59,278 nt of DNA from Bacteroidia bacterium (GTDB lineage Bacteria; Bacteroidota; Bacteroidia; UBA4408). A program made the translations under genes and the position numbers. Every line of letters begins with the position of its first letter. Positions within the stretch are counted from its first letter, which is position 1. Of the stretch, positions 19,431 to 28,465 are shown piece by piece. The DNA is taken from NCBI GenBank assembly GCA_020845635.1, contig JADLFI010000011.1, positions 1-59,278 on the forward strand. Direction: 5' to 3'. The notes beneath the pieces are model-generated. The model searched no databases and was not told the origin of the DNA. It saw only the letters and a program-made list of their open reading frames with translations.

Positions 19431-20632
19431 TGAAAATACCCCTAATTATATCCCATAGAGCCGCTATAACGCTACTTGCAGGCTTCAAAGCTACAACACT
19501 TACCAAAAAGGCTTACGAGGTCTCCTATCAAGGTATTCTTGTAATGACTGAACAGAAAGATAGTTTATCAGGAGAATCAATTAAGAAGGCTTATATTCCT
19601 GACTTAATTATTACTGAAATTACTACAAAGCCTGACTTCATTGAAGAAATGCCCTTGAGTGACATCTTAGCTTGTATGCAAAATTCTTCTATTTTAAATT
19701 CCTATTTAAATAAGAACAATACAATAAAAGATGATGAAGTAACCATTGAAAGTGGTGTTGTAATCACAAAGCAATATTATTACCTTCAAATACACACCCA
19801 CCCCTACATGCCTGAATATGGCGTTATACCATCAGCTGTTGATATAAAGTGTAGAGAACAATTGGCTGCCTATACTGACAAAGTATGTACTTTAATAGTG
19901 AATGAATCGATGTTGAAAATTGAAGAAAGGTTATTTACATCTTCTCTTTTCTCTGAAAAAAGCCTCGTTCCATTAGATACATTTGAAGTCAGTGCTTGGT
20001 TTAATGATAAAAACATTTGTCATGGAAAAGTCAAGGAAACAGTAGTAACTCAAGGAGAATTAGGCACATTCATTCTTTATGAAGATGGAGAGGTTCTCTT
20101 TGTAGAAGGTGATAGAGAAGATGATTACGCCATTAGGTCTTTAAAGGCAGGAAAGTTTGCACACTTTGTAATGAAAGAACAGATTTTCACACCAGAAGAA
20201 ATTCTAATTGATGACGAACTGTTTGAAATTTATGAATTGAATCCAAATATTCAGCAATTAGGATTACTCAATCCTTACAACACAGACCGAAGTGACGACG
20301 ATTTAGAAGAAATGGTAAATTTAATTTATCCGAGTAATTTCTCTTTTATTCCTTTAAAAACTAATGTTACTGGTTTACCTGATAAAGAAATAACAGGAAA
20401 AGATAAAATAGTAAAAGGCAATTCATTAGTTTCTGTTTACTTGGAATCCTGTGATGAAGGAGAATTTAAGAGGATTTTAAAAGAGAAAAGTGAATTTTAT
20501 TTAGAAAGCGTCAACAATTTTAACGACTTAGTTAAAGCTGTTGGCAAGCTAATAAAAATGGAAGCACCAAAACCTACAGTACAAAAGCCAATTATCCCCC
20601 TTAACTTACTATTTAAAAATGATAAATACTGA
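19430..20632 (+). CDS. JAMM/JAB metallopeptidase, PRTRC-A-like (400 aa)
   Basis: The zinc-peptidase motif is H122-T-H124-P, ten residues, then S135-x-x-D138, a JAMM motif with a loop about three residues longer than the usual seven. The MPN domain occupies roughly residues 1-170; the rest is a beta-rich extension of unknown role. In ubiquitin-like systems JAMM enzymes trim the modifier precursor or remove it from targets. The start overlaps the last base of the E2-like stop, and it overlaps the E1 gene by 14 nt. Confidence 0.85.
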   Translation: MKIPLIISHRAAITLLAGFKATTLTKKAYEVSYQGILVMTEQKDSLSGESIKKAYIPDLIITEITTKPDFIEEMPLSDILACMQNSSILNSYLNKNNTIKDDEVTIESGVVITKQYYYLQIHTHPYMPEYGVIPSAVDIKCREQLAAYTDKVCTLIVNESMLKIEERLFTSSLFSEKSLVPLDTFEVSAWFNDKNICHGKVKETVVTQGELGTFILYEDGEVLFVEGDREDDYAIRSLKAGKFAHFVMKEQIFTPEEILIDDELFEIYELNPNIQQLGLLNPYNTDRSDDDLEEMVNLIYPSNFSFIPLKTNVTGLPDKEITGKDKIVKGNSLVSVYLESCDEGEFKRILKEKSEFYLESVNNFNDLVKAVGKLIKMEAPKPTVQKPIIPLNLLFKNDKY

Positions 20633-21371
20633 TAGTATCAATTTAATTACTGACTTATATACTGATATTCCAGTTCATATTATTGGGTGTGGTGCGGTCG
20701 GTTCTTATTTCTTTCAAACTTTATTTCGTGCAGGATACCCACTAAACTTAATTACCTTGTGGGATTTTGATTATGTCGAAGAAGCTAACATTTCTAGCCA
20801 AACTTTTGTTCAGGCTGATGTAGGCAACTTAAAGACTGAAAGCCTCATAGATTTAGTTCACAGAACTCTTTTGAGTAATGATGAATTATTAATTTATCTA
20901 CAGGGTGGAGTAAGAACTTTCACGCAACTTCCCACCATAAAAGGAAAATACACTAATGAAAATCTTACAGGAATTGTTATCATTGCAGTTGATAGTTTAG
21001 AATCGAGAATTAAGATATTGGAAAAATGCAGAAGCTCTTATGAGGTTGTGCATATCTACACAATAGGGTTTCCAAACATCTTAAACTTATCTGATTTAAT
21101 TATCAGCTTCAACTCTATTCAAGGAGAAAATAAATCTGAAATTAACTCCTTGATAGAAATCTACAAACAAAAATTAGAAACTGAAAAGGAAGATAGAACA
21201 GAAATTATGAAGCAATTAGCTTTGAAAAAAGCCTGTAGAATGCCCAATATAGGAGCATTAAGTCAATGTGCAACAGCGCATTTGTTTTTTACCTTTATAG
21301 AAAATTTAGAATTAATAGCCTTTAATTTACCAACAAAACAATTCAACAAATTTATAAACCCTTTCCTATGA
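20619..21371 (+). CDS. ThiF/E1-like adenylating enzyme (250 aa)
   Basis: A Rossmann nucleotide-binding start VHIIGCGAVGS (GxGxxG at residues 23-28), then LWDFDYVEEANISSQ, matching the DxDxVxxxN..xQ segment that binds ATP-Mg in ThiF/MoeB/E1 proteins, and VIIAVDSLESR matching the D-x-x-x-x-R segment. It would activate the C-terminus of a ubiquitin-like protein. It is short and has no separate Cys domain; cysteines in KKACRMPN and SQCATAH are candidates for the thioester site. No Ubl gene is adjacent. Confidence 0.88.
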   Translation: MINTDSINLITDLYTDIPVHIIGCGAVGSYFFQTLFRAGYPLNLITLWDFDYVEEANISSQTFVQADVGNLKTESLIDLVHRTLLSNDELLIYLQGGVRTFTQLPTIKGKYTNENLTGIVIIAVDSLESRIKILEKCRSSYEVVHIYTIGFPNILNLSDLIISFNSIQGENKSEINSLIEIYKQKLETEKEDRTEIMKQLALKKACRMPNIGALSQCATAHLFFTFIENLELIAFNLPTKQFNKFINPFL

Positions 21372-22198
21372 ATTTCTTTCAAAGATCTAACGCACAAAAC
21401 ATTAGCCTTTTTCATGGTACTCCTTCTAATGTAGCTTTAAAAGGTGACGCACTCAATAGCTTGGCTACATGGTTCACTTATTATAACGCAGGAAGAGTAA
21501 GTACACAACAAATTACACCCGAAAATTTTAATTTTAGATTCACTTTAAAAGGTGAGCCGTTATTGGAAATAAATTCCGAAGAATGGAAAAATAGACCTTT
21601 GATTAGCTACACTACAGCTACACAAACAATCAAAATGACAGAAGTAATTCAAATTAAATTAGAACACAAACAAGGAAACAATGCTTCCGAAGAGAAAAAA
21701 ACAGGAGGTAAAAGATGGGCAGGAATTGCTTATGAAAGGATTCTATGCCAAATTTTATTTCCAGAAGAATCTCCTGAATTTAAAGAAGAGGCTAAAAGAG
21801 CAGCAGTTACATCTCTTTTTAACCTTGTAAACTTGATAAGAGGAAATAGTCACAGTATTGTAGAAGGAAAATCTTATAAAAACCCAATGCTTTCTTCACT
21901 AACTAATAGTTTACTCCATGTGCACAAAAATTTTATTGATGCTTACACTGTTCTCCCTGCTAATCCTGTCTTGTACCACGAAAGAAGAGAAGCTGCCCTA
22001 CTTCCAAATTCCGCAAATGGAGATTGCGGACACGCAGAAACTGCAAGTGCAAGTAGTGAACCTCCAAAAGACAGTGATGTACGAACATATCCAGAAGGAG
22101 AAAATTCCCTTGAAAATATCAGTACAGGGGACATCGGAGGAAGTCCTTCAGAAGAAGATAAAGGCTATCACACAACTTTTGGACAGTCTCTCCTTTAA
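21368..22198 (+). CDS. Hypothetical protein ending the conjugation block (276 aa)
   Basis: Overlaps the E1-like gene by 4 nt. Residues 1-185 look like a genuine folded domain of unknown family. After about residue 184 the sequence becomes Ser/Glu/Pro/Gly-rich and overlaps, in another frame, the first 281 nt of the LysM lipoprotein gene. Either the tail is an overprinted disordered extension, or a frameshift has joined or split genes. No terminal Gly-Gly is present (it ends in QSLL), so it is not an obvious ubiquitin-like precursor. Confidence 0.6.
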   Translation: MNFFQRSNAQNISLFHGTPSNVALKGDALNSLATWFTYYNAGRVSTQQITPENFNFRFTLKGEPLLEINSEEWKNRPLISYTTATQTIKMTEVIQIKLEHKQGNNASEEKKTGGKRWAGIAYERILCQILFPEESPEFKEEAKRAAVTSLFNLVNLIRGNSHSIVEGKSYKNPMLSSLTNSLLHVHKNFIDAYTVLPANPVLYHERREAALLPNSANGDCGHAETASASSEPPKDSDVRTYPEGENSLENISTGDIGGSPSEEDKGYHTTFGQSLL

Positions 22199-22538
22199 TG
22201 AATGTGCTATTGAAGAGGTAGAAAAAACATTTAACATAAATTTAGTGACAGGAGAAAGTTTTCAAGAGCCTTCTCCTAAACTAAACAAAGTTTCGACACC
22301 TCCAATAACAGCAAAAGAAACAACAAGGAAAGACAAAACCACAAAAAAAGAAGCAAAAACAACTAAAAAGAAGAAAGAAACCATAAAAATCTTCTATCAC
22401 ACAGTAACAACAGGAGATAATAGAACAGCAATTTCTAAGAAACATGCTATTACAATTGAAAAATTAACTTCTTTGAATCCCAAAGTAAATTGGAAGGATT
22501 TAAAGACAGGAGATAAAATCATTGTTAAAATTGAATAG
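21918..22538 (+). CDS. LysM-domain lipoprotein (206 aa)
   Basis: The signal peptide MCTKILLMLTLFSLLILSC has a lipobox cysteine at residue 19. A central Lys/Thr-rich linker (about 115-155) leads to a C-terminal LysM domain beginning FYHTVTTGDNRTAISKKH and ending LKTGDKIIVKIE. LysM binds peptidoglycan glycan chains, so the protein tethers the outer or inner membrane to the wall, most likely as part of lysis together with the glucosaminidase 24 nt downstream. Its first 281 nt overlap the preceding gene in another frame. The signal peptide makes this start convincing. Confidence 0.8.
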   Translation: MCTKILLMLTLFSLLILSCTTKEEKLPYFQIPQMEIADTQKLQVQVVNLQKTVMYEHIQKEKIPLKISVQGTSEEVLQKKIKAITQLLDSLSFNECAIEEVEKTFNINLVTGESFQEPSPKLNKVSTPPITAKETTRKDKTTKKEAKTTKKKKETIKIFYHTVTTGDNRTAISKKHAITIEKLTSLNPKVNWKDLKTGDKIIVKIE

Positions 22539-22562
22539 TATATTTGCGGAAATTATTAACTT

Positions 22563-23198
22563 ATGCAAACATTAAAATCAATCTTTATGAAATCAACTTT
22601 GATAATTCTATTAACCATTATTGGAGCATTTAGTGTTGCAGCTCCTTCTGTTAATGTGGCTTTCTATGTTAAAGAAAAGAAAGTTGTAGAGGAATTACCA
22701 ATTGACCACGATAACAAATTCATAAAGGAACTATCACCAAAGGTTTTAAAAATCTTAGCAGAGGAAAAAGAAAAGGGTATGCAAGTACCCTTACCCTCTG
22801 TGGTTTTGGCAATGGCTTATCACGAAACTGCACAAGGCAAGACTGCCTTAGCAAAGAAAGGAAATAATTACTTCGGTATTAAAGCCTCAAAAGCCTGCAA
22901 GAAAAACCCTAAGTGCTTAACTATGTCCCTTTATGATGATGATTATAGAGTAATAAAAGGAAAAAGGACAAAAGTCAAATCTAAGTTTCAAACTTATAAA
23001 ACCTTAGATGACAATTTAAGGCATTATGTTGAAAAACTAAATGGCAATTTATATGTTAAAGCTCTGTCAAAGAAAACATCAAAAGAGCAAATTCATATTA
23101 TTGCCAAGAATTGGGCTACTGATCCTCTATATACAACCAAAATTAATAACATTATTAAACATCATGACCTAAATGAATTTGATAAAGACTTTCTTTAA
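22563..23198 (+). CDS. Exported glucosaminidase (GH73-like) endolysin (211 aa)
   Basis: Peptidoglycan hydrolase. A signal peptide (about residues 10-30, LIILLTIIGAFSVAAPS) is followed by a GH73/FlgJ-type domain with catalytic Glu in LAMAYHETAQGKTALA and the typical NNYFGIKA and TYKTLDDNLRHYVEKL segments. It would cleave between GlcNAc and MurNAc to release progeny. A Sec signal on an endolysin removes the need for a classical pore-forming holin. ATG 22590 is an alternative start giving a tighter signal peptide. Confidence 0.87.
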   Translation: MQTLKSIFMKSTLIILLTIIGAFSVAAPSVNVAFYVKEKKVVEELPIDHDNKFIKELSPKVLKILAEEKEKGMQVPLPSVVLAMAYHETAQGKTALAKKGNNYFGIKASKACKKNPKCLTMSLYDDDYRVIKGKRTKVKSKFQTYKTLDDNLRHYVEKLNGNLYVKALSKKTSKEQIHIIAKNWATDPLYTTKINNIIKHHDLNEFDKDFL

Positions 23199-23466
23199 GC
23201 ATGTTATTTATGGTATCATAGTAATTAATACTATATTGGCAATTCAAGGTTATATAATGGCTTTTACAATAGAAAAGCCGTCTTTAACTGAGGACTATGT
23301 TAAAGAGATTTTAACCTTTGAAAACTACAACGAAATAAAAATAGGAAAAGAATTTTCTATTGGAGATAGAAATTTTGGTTTTGTAATCACCTTTAATCCT
23401 TCAAACTATGGCTTATTTAACAGAAATTGCAACCAAGACGCAAACAATTCCGACATTCCCGATTGA
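23173..23466 (+). CDS. Small membrane-anchored protein (97 aa)
   Basis: One N-terminal hydrophobic helix (HVIYGIIVINTILAIQGYIM, about residues 10-29), then a soluble beta-rich tail. It overlaps the endolysin gene by 26 nt, so it could be a holin- or spanin-like lysis partner, but there is no family match. Its end overlaps the next gene by 59 nt. Confidence 0.6.
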   Translation: MNLIKTFFKHVIYGIIVINTILAIQGYIMAFTIEKPSLTEDYVKEILTFENYNEIKIGKEFSIGDRNFGFVITFNPSNYGLFNRNCNQDANNSDIPD

Positions 23467-23989
23467 GGTCTGTGTTCAAACAGGAGATATTACTTATTTC
23501 AGGGTATCAAATGTAAGAAATTCCCTAACTTATTATTTAGGACACAAAGGGGAATTAACTAGACAAGCAAGCAAAGCTAAATTGTTTACGCACAAACCTT
23601 CCATAAATGAAATACTCTTAATGGAGGAATTTAGTTGCGAAACAATCGGTGATTTTTCTTCCTGCGACATATTAGACCCAAATAATTGGTATATAGACAA
23701 GGGAGAAAATGGCTACATAATTTCTTACCAAACAGGAGAAATGGTAAATTGCCTTTACTTGAATTGGCAAGGAAACTTAGGTGAAGAAATTACCGAATTT
23801 TCACACACTCCGTCTTTAACAGAAATATTTAATCTTATGAAATTGTACTATGAAACAGAAAGTATAAACACTTATACAGTGGAACATGTAGTAATTTCAG
23901 TAACAAAAATAGAATCTTTACATGAACAGCTTCCAAAAACTCCAAAGTTGGGGGAATTTATCCCAAATTGCCCTCGATACGGAATTTAG
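23408..23989 (+). CDS. Hypothetical protein (193 aa)
   Basis: Unrecognised soluble protein with mixed alpha/beta pattern and two similar motifs (KLFTHKPSINEILLMEEF and EFSHTPSLTEIFNLMKLY) about 80 residues apart, suggesting an internal duplication. A shared (H)xPSxxEI(L/F)xLM core also occurs in the upstream 23173 product (EKPSLTEDYVKEIL). Overlaps the polymerase gene by 68 nt. Confidence 0.65.
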   Translation: MAYLTEIATKTQTIPTFPIEVCVQTGDITYFRVSNVRNSLTYYLGHKGELTRQASKAKLFTHKPSINEILLMEEFSCETIGDFSSCDILDPNNWYIDKGENGYIISYQTGEMVNCLYLNWQGNLGEEITEFSHTPSLTEIFNLMKLYYETESINTYTVEHVVISVTKIESLHEQLPKTPKLGEFIPNCPRYGI

Positions 23990-25811
23990 TTCTTTAAACC
24001 CATTTCAATCAGAATTATATGCCGTGCAATTTGGGACAGAGGAAGAACAAATTGTTTTGGAATGGCATAAATTAACTCAACAACAGAAAGATTATGTAGC
24101 AGAGTTTATAAGCAATGATTCCATCTGTAAAGTTGGACATAACATAAAAGCAGATTTAAGTCAATTAGCTGTGTTGTTAAACATTTATCCTCAAAATGTA
24201 TACGACACAATGATTGGACATACTGTTTTATATAATGGCTTAGGAACTTCTGCTTCATTGTCTTCTGTTGTTGAAATTTATTGCGGCATCACATTAGAAA
24301 AGGAAGTTAGAAATAATTTCTTAAATAGGCAAAAAGACCAAGATTTTACAGAAGAAGAAATAGAGTACTGTAAGGACGATGTTAAATACCTTTTAAAAAT
24401 AAGGCAAATACAAGAAAATGAGATTAAACATTACAATTTAGAACATTGTAATCAACTCGAACAATCCCTTGTGCCTATACTTTGCGACATTGAATTGAGA
24501 GGAATTAACTTCGATTCTAAGAAGTGGTTAGAAAATAACGAGGAAAGGAAAAAGGAATTAATTCCTATTAAAGAAGAATTGTATGAACTTCTTGGAATGC
24601 TCTATATCCTTCGTCCTGAAATAGCAGAAATTAGCTACGTTAAAAAAGGCAAATTTTCTAACTTTCTTTCCGAATTTTCTGTCAATTCGCCCTTACAATT
24701 AAATGCTTTATTTGAGCATCTTATAAAGTTGCCAAACACTAATAGTAACACTATTAAATCTTGGCTACAAAAAGAGAAGCCAACTTCTGTATTAAAAGAA
24801 GTGATAATTAAATTCTTAACTGCCTTATTAGAATACAGAGGATTATCTAAATCCATTAGTACCTATGGAGAAAGGTTTCTTTCTTACTTAGGAAAGGATA
24901 TTAGGATAAGAACCTCGTTCAAACAGAATTTTATACCCACAGGAAGATTAAGCTCAGGAGATATTAAAAATAGAAAAATAAATACAAAGGGAACTATTAC
25001 AGAAAGTAGAGCAAACCTATATGTAAACTTTCAAAATATTCCCTCCGAATCTTCTTACAGAAATTGCTTTCTTGCCGATGAAGGTTATCTATTTGGAACT
25101 TGTGATTTAAGTGGTTGTGAATTGAGGATTATTGCTGGATTAAGTCAAGATCCTCTTCTCATAGGAGCTGTAATGAATAATGAAGACTTACACAGTAAAT
25201 TAGCAACAGCTTCTTTTCGTATTATCACAGGAGATCCAAACTACATAGTAAGTTCATCAGTAAATAAAGATAAGAGAACCTTACACAAACCTGTCTTATT
25301 TGGGCTTTTATACGGTGCTGCTGCGCCTAATATTTCAGCTATACTAAATATACCGGTCAGTACAGGAAAACTCGTCTATGAGGCTATTAGAGAGCTTTTA
25401 AAGCCTTGTTTTGAATACTTAGATTGGTATAGTAAAAAATGTATAAAACAAGGTTTTGCTATTGTCAATGATGTCACAAATAGAAGGCTTTGGTTAGGAG
25501 ATTATTTAAAGTATAGAAATCAAAATCTTCCTTATCCAAATATGGATAGATTAATTAGAACTCTATATAATGTAGGTATGCAAGGTACAAATGCAGATAT
25601 TATGAAGGAAATTTTAATAACAGTATCTAAGATTCCAGAGGTTATAGTTCTTGGAACAGTACATGATGAATTAAAGTTTCAAATTCCTGAAAATAAGCCT
25701 GAGCTTGCAACTACAGTGAAGGAAGTAATGGAAGAGATTGGTACAAAATATTTAAAAAACACCGTGACCATGAAAGCAGATTTACATTTAGAAAAGTTTT
25801 GGACAAAATAA
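23922..25811 (+). CDS. Family A DNA polymerase with proofreading domain
   Basis: Replicative polymerase, 629 aa. The 3'-5' exonuclease is at the N-terminus: ExoI ALDTEFSSL (D18/E20 region), ExoII GHNIKADL, ExoIII YCKDDVKYL, all catalytic acidic residues present. Polymerase motifs: A CDLSGCELRIIAG, B KPVLFGLLYGAAAPN, C GTVHDELKF. There is no 5'-nuclease domain, as usual for phage enzymes. The start overlaps the preceding gene. A PolA-type replicase is one of the two polymerase types found in crAss-like phages. Confidence 0.95.
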   Translation: MNSFQKLQSWGNLSQIALDTEFSSLNPFQSELYAVQFGTEEEQIVLEWHKLTQQQKDYVAEFISNDSICKVGHNIKADLSQLAVLLNIYPQNVYDTMIGHTVLYNGLGTSASLSSVVEIYCGITLEKEVRNNFLNRQKDQDFTEEEIEYCKDDVKYLLKIRQIQENEIKHYNLEHCNQLEQSLVPILCDIELRGINFDSKKWLENNEERKKELIPIKEELYELLGMLYILRPEIAEISYVKKGKFSNFLSEFSVNSPLQLNALFEHLIKLPNTNSNTIKSWLQKEKPTSVLKEVIIKFLTALLEYRGLSKSISTYGERFLSYLGKDIRIRTSFKQNFIPTGRLSSGDIKNRKINTKGTITESRANLYVNFQNIPSESSYRNCFLADEGYLFGTCDLSGCELRIIAGLSQDPLLIGAVMNNEDLHSKLATASFRIITGDPNYIVSSSVNKDKRTLHKPVLFGLLYGAAAPNISAILNIPVSTGKLVYEAIRELLKPCFEYLDWYSKKCIKQGFAIVNDVTNRRLWLGDYLKYRNQNLPYPNMDRLIRTLYNVGMQGTNADIMKEILITVSKIPEVIVLGTVHDELKFQIPENKPELATTVKEVMEEIGTKYLKNTVTMKADLHLEKFWTK

Positions 25812-25826
25812 TTAAATTTTTAAACT

Positions 25827-27158
25827 ATGACACTTATTATCCTACTACTTTTAGTAGCCCTATTTGTTATTCCATATCTACTTTTAGTGTTTTCTACTGA
25901 TGAAAAAGCATTAAAAAGAGAAATTAAAATTCAAGATGGCATCGCCAAGTTATCTGAAATCCAATTAATCGCTGTGCCTGCTCTATTAATAGGAGCGAGT
26001 ATTTTCATGGTTTGGTATAAAGGACACACAAGTTCTGAAAAAGCCTTTGAAAGTTATGTGGCATACAGTAAAGCCTATTGCGATAGGTTCTGTGATGTTG
26101 CAAGCAGAGAGAATTTAGCTAAACTCACAGTAGACTTGGCTAATGTGAGTCATGAAGTTGCTATCAGAGAATTACATAATATCACAGGAGTTCCATATTT
26201 TGGACAGTCAGAGTTATTTCTAAGTATAGTAAATTTCATCAATACTCCGATTACATTGGCATTTTTCAGTCTTCTATTCTTTGTTTTGAGTGGTTATGGC
26301 ATGAGATACAATAGTAAGGTAATAGATGAGGTTAAAGCTACTGAAAAATTACTTACTTACGACATTTTTAAAGCAAAGAAATTCTGGGCATTATTAATTC
26401 TGACCTTTATTCTTACAGAAATAGCCTTATACACCTTTATTAGTAGCTTTGCCTTGTATTTAGCAGCATTTCTGGTCTCTTTGTACCTTTTCTTTATTAC
26501 TATTGTTTACAAATATAATAGAGAATGTACTCAAGCATCAGAAGTTTTAGTAGGAATTTGCTTTACTGCAGGTTTCATTGTACTTAGCATTTATGCAATG
26601 GACTTATATAATGACTACAAGTACACTATTGAAATCGGTCAACAAATTACTGATTACAAAGTTCAGCACTTGCAACAATTATTTCTAATTCAACAACAAG
26701 AATGGAAAACTATTGTAGAAACCAATGTAAAACTAACTCCAGAAATCCTGCAAAAATATTCCTGTGTATCTAAGGGCACATTATCTATGAATGAATGTCT
26801 GACTGCTTTTGTAAAAGCAGAAGATGGTAATTACATGAACAGCTTTATTGCGCAATTCTTAATTACCTTAGTGATGTTCTTAATTGAAAGTTTTGCTATC
26901 ATTTGGGGTGCAAGAACTGATAAAATCCAAAGATTAACTGAATATGCTCTAACAAGTGTTCAGAAAGAAGCTGCTTTGTTTGAGCAAGACATTAAAGACG
27001 ACGGAAAATTAAACCGTTCTAATCAACCACAGGCAAAAATTCAAACTCAACCTCAACCAAAACCACAAACTTATAATGCCGACAAAAGCACTATAATTGT
27101 AGATGACGATGATGATGAGGAAGAAAATCCCCCTTTAACAATAGGGAACTCCATTTAG
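25827..27158 (+). CDS. Multi-span membrane protein (443 aa)
   Basis: About seven hydrophobic helices: near residues 1-22, 48-66, 132-152, 185-203, 206-227, 238-257 and 345-365. A long extracytoplasmic loop contains paired cysteines (YCDRFCD). The C-terminal tail is Gln/Pro-rich and ends in an acidic run of six or more Asp/Glu. No family recognised. Located between polymerase and helicase genes, it might anchor replication to the membrane or modify host envelope properties. Confidence 0.75.
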   Translation: MTLIILLLLVALFVIPYLLLVFSTDEKALKREIKIQDGIAKLSEIQLIAVPALLIGASIFMVWYKGHTSSEKAFESYVAYSKAYCDRFCDVASRENLAKLTVDLANVSHEVAIRELHNITGVPYFGQSELFLSIVNFINTPITLAFFSLLFFVLSGYGMRYNSKVIDEVKATEKLLTYDIFKAKKFWALLILTFILTEIALYTFISSFALYLAAFLVSLYLFFITIVYKYNRECTQASEVLVGICFTAGFIVLSIYAMDLYNDYKYTIEIGQQITDYKVQHLQQLFLIQQQEWKTIVETNVKLTPEILQKYSCVSKGTLSMNECLTAFVKAEDGNYMNSFIAQFLITLVMFLIESFAIIWGARTDKIQRLTEYALTSVQKEAALFEQDIKDDGKLNRSNQPQAKIQTQPQPKPQTYNADKSTIIVDDDDDEEENPPLTIGNSI

Positions 27159-27238
27159 AAAGAGGTTTTGCAAAGATTGTTTTTGATGCGGTAAAGTTAA
27201 TAGTAGCTAAGTATAAAACCTTACAGGGGGAGTCTTTA

Positions 27239-28465
27239 ATGATTCCCCTTGTAAAAAATTATAAAAACAATCGTGCGAAATTTGTAGATAAATCAGAGTT
27301 CCCTAATTTAGATAGGGAGACAATGCGTATTATAGGAACATTGTTGAATGCAAATAATGTAGAACAACTTATTGATTCTTTTGAAGCATTCCCATTTTCT
27401 TTTCCTATTAGAAAGCCTTACGGATTAAATGATTTATTTTCTATTGAAAAGGCTTTTGTAATTTTAAGAAGCTATAAATTATTGACAGAGAAGGTAAAAA
27501 CACTACTTAAAGAGAAATTTAAATTAACTTTAAAGCAGGATTTATTTTTAAAAAATTTAGAAAATACTTTAAGTACGTTTGATTCTGCCGAAGAATTTGT
27601 AAAAAACTTATTAGCAGAAACTCCCACTTTAAAAACAATTACCTTACCAATGGAAAAATTGTCAAAACTTTGTGATAGAATTAAGGAGTTAGTAATTGAG
27701 CAAGAGAAAAGATTTGGTATTGTGTTCTTTAAGAGGAGGTCTTATGACGCAATTAGAGAACTCTTTATGACTAAATTACTTTCCTATGCAAAAGGTCTAG
27801 ATAATGCCTATGAACCGAAAGAAAAGACCTTAATTGCTTATGAAGGTTTAAAAGAACTCGTTGATAAAGGAGAAGAAATTTTAAAAAGTATTGTTCTCAA
27901 CGAAACACTTTTAACAGAATTTCCTCCCAATGATAGTTTTGCTCAAATACGAGATGAATTGTATAGCACAATTAAGACAATTAGAGATTTAAAACAAGAA
28001 CTAATAAATGAAGAAAAACTTTTGTATTCTAACACACCAAATCAAGGAAACTTGTCAAGACTTTCTTTCCTTGAAGTGCATTTAGCTCATGTTGATACAA
28101 AAGATTTATTAGAAAGTGTTCAATCTCCATTGGAGGAAAAAGAAGGAATTAGAAATTATGCTTTTAAATTGTTGACAAATAAAACTTCTCCACGAAAAGT
28201 TGTTCTTATCGAAACTCTAACTGAGAAAATAAAACAAGAAGAAGAGCATAAAAGCAAAATAGAGGAGAAGATAAAAGAAATGGATCATACAAAAAGCGAG
28301 ACAAACAGGCAGAGAATTGTTAAAAAATTAGAATTAGAAAATGAGAATTTCAAACAAAATATTTCAGCTTTACGTGATTTTCTAAGCAGCAGTTTAGGAT
28401 TAACAGTAAATAAAAAAGCTCAAAATCATGTTAATAGAATTAAAAACAATAATAGAGATAATTAA
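27239..28465 (+). CDS. Coiled-coil hypothetical protein (408 aa)
   Basis: Helical throughout, with a clear coiled coil near residues 320-380 (EKIKQEEEHKSKIEEKIKEM). The ATG lies in the loop of a short GGGGA/TCCCC hairpin. The 80-nt upstream spacer is the only gap of that size in this part of the operon and may hold a promoter, but I see no clear consensus. The 3' end overlaps the next gene by 38 nt. Possibly a replication accessory protein by position. Confidence 0.65.
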   Translation: MIPLVKNYKNNRAKFVDKSEFPNLDRETMRIIGTLLNANNVEQLIDSFEAFPFSFPIRKPYGLNDLFSIEKAFVILRSYKLLTEKVKTLLKEKFKLTLKQDLFLKNLENTLSTFDSAEEFVKNLLAETPTLKTITLPMEKLSKLCDRIKELVIEQEKRFGIVFFKRRSYDAIRELFMTKLLSYAKGLDNAYEPKEKTLIAYEGLKELVDKGEEILKSIVLNETLLTEFPPNDSFAQIRDELYSTIKTIRDLKQELINEEKLLYSNTPNQGNLSRLSFLEVHLAHVDTKDLLESVQSPLEEKEGIRNYAFKLLTNKTSPRKVVLIETLTEKIKQEEEHKSKIEEKIKEMDHTKSETNRQRIVKKLELENENFKQNISALRDFLSSSLGLTVNKKAQNHVNRIKNNNRDN

